DNA of 33,329 nucleotides from Lachnospiraceae bacterium (GTDB taxonomy: Bacteria; Bacillota; Clostridia; Lachnospirales; Lachnospiraceae): assembly GCA_029062895.1 (NCBI GenBank), contig JAIDPF010000093.1, positions 1 through 33,329 of the forward strand, written 5' to 3'. The translations under genes were made by a program, and so were the position numbers. The notes below the pieces were generated by a model that saw only the letters and a program-made list of their open reading frames with translations, had not been told where the DNA came from and searched no databases. Of this stretch, positions 31,505 to 33,329 are shown in pieces. Numbering within the stretch: the stretch's first letter is position 1; each line of letters starts with the position of its first letter.

Positions 31505-32323
31505 TTATAATTTTACGTCGTTCTCCAGTTCGTTCGCAATAGCAATTGTCTGTTCCAGTACCGTTTTGATGGAACTTATATTATCCATATAACTTTCCGC
31601 CACGTCGTTGGCTTCTTTAATGGATTTCATGATGGCCTCCAGATGGCTTACGATGGCGGACAGCGTGGTCTTGATCTCCGTTGCGGAATTGCCGCTGTCC
31701 TTTGCAAGTTTTCCCATCTCTGTTGCCACAACGGTAAATCCCCTCCCGGCTTCTCCGCTTCGCGCCGCCTCGATCGATGCGTTCAATGCAAGGATATTGG
31801 AATGGGATGCATTACTGCTGATCTTATTTACGACATCCGACGCCCCGTTGACGTCCTGTTCTACGTCCGAAGTCATCCTATTCATACTTGTAAGCATGCC
31901 AAATAACGTCTCGATACCGCTGACAAAGTCCTGAACGGAACTGTCGATCTCCTGCATGGATTCCTGAAATCGTGTGGCAATCTCCTTAACCTTTTCCTTT
32001 CCTTCCACGGAATAAGTGCATATGACACATCCCACAACCTTCCCATCGTCCTTCACAGGAACCAGATTGCCCTCCACCGGAAAGCCCATGACCTCCTTAG
32101 GAAGATAATTATGTTTTGTAATGCCCTTGGCGATCACCTCGTCAAAGATTCCGCTTGGATCTTCAAACACGGAACCAACTTCCGCCTGCGGCGGCATTCC
32201 CTCCGGCAGTGAAAACCCTTGCACTACCTTATCCCTGTCCATAACGGATATAATCACGTCTTTATCATACAACTGCCTTATAAGATCAAGATTATCAACA
32301 ATACTCTGCAGCTTCTCATTCAT
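31505..32323 (-). CDS. Small soluble methyl-accepting chemotaxis-like protein
   Basis: 272 aa from the chosen ATG. The N-terminal 120 residues form a PAS- or Cache-like sensor domain (YDKDVIISVMDRDKVVQGFS, VGCVICTYSVEGK) with no membrane helix, so it senses a cytoplasmic signal. The rest is a shortened chemoreceptor signalling coil with the hairpin ILALNASIEAARSGEAGRGF and TVVATEMGKLAKDSGNSATE. It probably signals to CheA if one exists. The frame opens at 32386, but that ATG lies at the predicted transcription start, while GGGGGTG precedes the ATG at 32323. Confidence 0.82.
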   Translation of the reverse strand: MNEKLQSIVDNLDLIRQLYDKDVIISVMDRDKVVQGFSLPEGMPPQAEVGSVFEDPSGIFDEVIAKGITKHNYLPKEVMGFPVEGNLVPVKDDGKVVGCVICTYSVEGKEKVKEIATRFQESMQEIDSSVQDFVSGIETLFGMLTSMNRMTSDVEQDVNGASDVVNKISSNASHSNILALNASIEAARSGEAGRGFTVVATEMGKLAKDSGNSATEIKTTLSAIVSHLEAIMKSIKEANDVAESYMDNISSIKTVLEQTIAIANELENDVKL

Positions 32324-32390
32324 AGTATGCACCCCCAACCTTATTTCCAACTCATTTGTAAACGCCGGCTTACTGTCGCCGGACATGCTA

Positions 32391-32420
32391 ATTCTAACAT
32401 AATATCATTGTAATTACAAT
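32391..32420 (-). promoter_or_regulatory. Promoter with overlapping 14-bp palindrome
   Basis: On the minus strand TTGTAA (32414-32419), 17 bp, TAGAAT (32391-32396). A perfect palindrome ATTGTAATTACAAT (32407-32420) covers the -35 box, a likely place for a repressor or activator dimer. Confidence 0.5.
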
Positions 32421-32457
32421 TTTAATTATTCTTTTCATTAGCGGTAAAAATTAAAAA

Positions 32458-32489
32458 AGCCGGAACGGCACACTCGCCCGGTTCCGGCT
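32458..32489 (-). terminator. Rho-independent terminator of the NUDIX gene
   Basis: AGCCGGAAC (32458-32466) pairs with GTTCCGGCT (32481-32489). On the minus strand TTTTTTAATTTTT follows. It starts about 12 bp after the stop codon. Confidence 0.85.
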
Positions 32490-32501
32490 CCTTTATGATT
32501 T

Positions 32502-32966
32502 TTATCCGTAAATCCTCGTCTTATGCTCCACCAGCTGCTCCCCATCGTACACCAGCTTAATGGTGAAAAAACGTTTTTCATCCTCCAATAGATATTTTAA
32601 GAAAATGGCGTCCCCTGCCCATGTGGGCAGATCCGGCACTTCGCTCTTAGGAATCCAGCAAAGCTCCCCTTCCTCACATTCAGCAAGCTCTCCCGTGAAT
32701 CCATCCGCCGTAAACAGGCACATCCCCTCCGGCTCGCACTGGTCACTGATAAATGTGATCAGTCCTCGGAACTGCCATGAAGTCAATGTCAGTCCGGTCT
32801 CTTCCTTCACCTCGCGCAACAGACATTCCTCCGGGCTTTCTCCCTCCTCGAAATGTCCGCCTACACCGATCCATTTGCCTTCATTGATATCCTTCTCTTT
32901 CTTCACACGATGCAGCATCAGATACCGGTCATCTTTCTCTATATAACAGAGGGTTGTTATTTTCAT
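32502..32966 (-). CDS. NUDIX hydrolase, MutT / 8-oxo-dGTPase-like
   Basis: 154 aa from the chosen ATG. The NUDIX box is complete at about 38-60: GGHFEEGESPEECLLREVKE followed by ETGL, giving G-x5-E-x7-R-E-x2-E-E-x-G. The N-terminal MKITTLCYIEKDDRYLMLHR and the C-terminal half fit 8-oxo-dGTP diphosphatases, which clean oxidised nucleotides, although substrate cannot be fixed from sequence. The frame could start at a GTG two codons earlier, but AAGGA has better spacing (9 nt) to the ATG. It is followed by its own terminator and lies 22 bp after the glycyl-radical gene, so the two may share a transcript. Confidence 0.9.
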   Translation of the reverse strand: MKITTLCYIEKDDRYLMLHRVKKEKDINEGKWIGVGGHFEEGESPEECLLREVKEETGLTLTSWQFRGLITFISDQCEPEGMCLFTADGFTGELAECEEGELCWIPKSEVPDLPTWAGDAIFLKYLLEDEKRFFTIKLVYDGEQLVEHKTRIYG

Positions 32967-32988
32967 AGGCACAAATCCTTATAGCGTA

Positions 32989-33228
32989 TCAGATCGCCTC
33001 ATGAAATGTTCTGCTGATAACGTCTGCCTGCTGTTCCGGCGTCAGCTTGATAAAATTCACTGCATATCCGGATACACGAATCGTCAGCTGTGGATAATTC
33101 TCCGGGTGTTTCTGCGCATCCAAAAGAGTATCTCTGTTCAATACGTTGACATTCAGATGATGACCTCCTTTTTCTGCATACCCGTCTAAAAGATTTACTA
33201 AGTTATCAACCTGTGCTGAACTTGCCAT
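32989..33228 (-). CDS. Free-standing glycyl-radical domain protein (GrcA/YfiD-like)
   Basis: 79 aa. It equals the C-terminal end of pyruvate formate-lyase: [20 protein letters not shown], then [20 protein letters not shown] with the radical Gly54 in RVSGYAV, ending in the helix [15 protein letters not shown]. In other bacteria such pieces (YfiD/GrcA) replace an oxygen-damaged radical domain of pyruvate formate-lyase. The present protein is shorter than E. coli GrcA, as I recall, and is nearly only the radical domain. It is not the tail of a split enzyme: AGGAGG lies 7 nt before the ATG and a promoter is directly upstream. The nearest full enzyme is not in the window. Confidence 0.9.
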   Translation of the reverse strand: MASSAQVDNLVNLLDGYAEKGGHHLNVNVLNRDTLLDAQKHPENYPQLTIRVSGYAVNFIKLTPEQQADVISRTFHEAI

Positions 33229-33291
33229 AACTAATACCTCCTAAATAATGATTATTTTTAAAAATAGTAACTATTACTGTTTTCTGAAATA

Positions 33292-33320
33292 ACTATACTA
33301 CAGTTTGTTTTGAAATGCAA
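33292..33320 (-). promoter_or_regulatory. Promoter of the glycyl-radical gene
   Basis: On the minus strand TTGCAT (33315-33320), 17 bp, TATAGT (33292-33297). The leader of about 55 nt contains an imperfect AT-rich inverted repeat around 33250-33275. Confidence 0.6.
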
Positions 33321-33329
33321 GTAATTATT

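Overview
The window looks like chromosomal DNA of an anaerobic, endospore-forming member of the Clostridia, most likely a Lachnospiraceae-type gut bacterium. This rests on gene content: SpoVT, a DUF6077 membrane protein, a FapA (DUF342) protein, a YitT protein, a DUF815 AAA+ ATPase and a free-standing glycyl-radical domain. Shine-Dalgarno sites are strong (GGAGG type) and protein-coding DNA is of moderate to low GC. I see no rRNA, tRNA or CRISPR array, and no intact transposase. Bases 1-34 are not genomic: they match an Illumina Nextera adapter, so the window begins at a contig end.

Layout. 35-4300: a degenerate SGNH-like membrane protein on +, convergent with a surface-glycan operon on - (manC, then a DUF6077 membrane protein cut in two by one in-frame TAA). 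4380-7250: a repeat-rich coiled-coil tail-anchored protein and a RelQ-type small alarmone synthetase. 7600-10110: a small conserved-looking + ORF, spoVT, and a CgeB/DUF3880-type glycosyltransferase. 10297-12522 (+): a DUF815 ATPase and a YitT membrane protein. 12527-17886 (-): a HAD phosphatase, an operon of FapA with seven exact 26-residue repeats followed by a receiver/HD-GYP protein, and a ferredoxin-type aldo/keto reductase. 17930-19000: remains of an Rpn-type (PD-(D/E)XK) element, small repeats and a 33-bp perfect palindrome.

19001-30118 (-) is the most unusual part. Three paralogous genes each encode an ECF sigma factor fused, through an Ala/Gly/Thr linker, to one transmembrane helix and an extracytoplasmic domain. 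No separate anti-sigma gene is visible. A fourth paralog in the same cluster keeps the helix and outer domain but has no sigma part; it lies in an operon with one of the sigma fusions and a polytopic membrane protein. Two of the fusions carry a perfect AAAGGAGG site just before an internal ATG that corresponds to the start of the sigma-less paralog. Two share a candidate ECF-like promoter (CCAACC-N17/18-ATCTAT). Together this suggests a family of membrane-tethered, possibly autoregulated sigma factors with sensor-only companions. A coiled-coil protein, a Gph-like phosphatase and a DUF234 ATPase sit among them.

30331-33228 (-): a membrane J-domain protein, a hot-dog thioesterase, a small soluble chemoreceptor-like protein, a NUDIX hydrolase and the free-standing glycyl-radical protein. 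All functional calls come from reading motifs and overall family resemblance; no database search was run.
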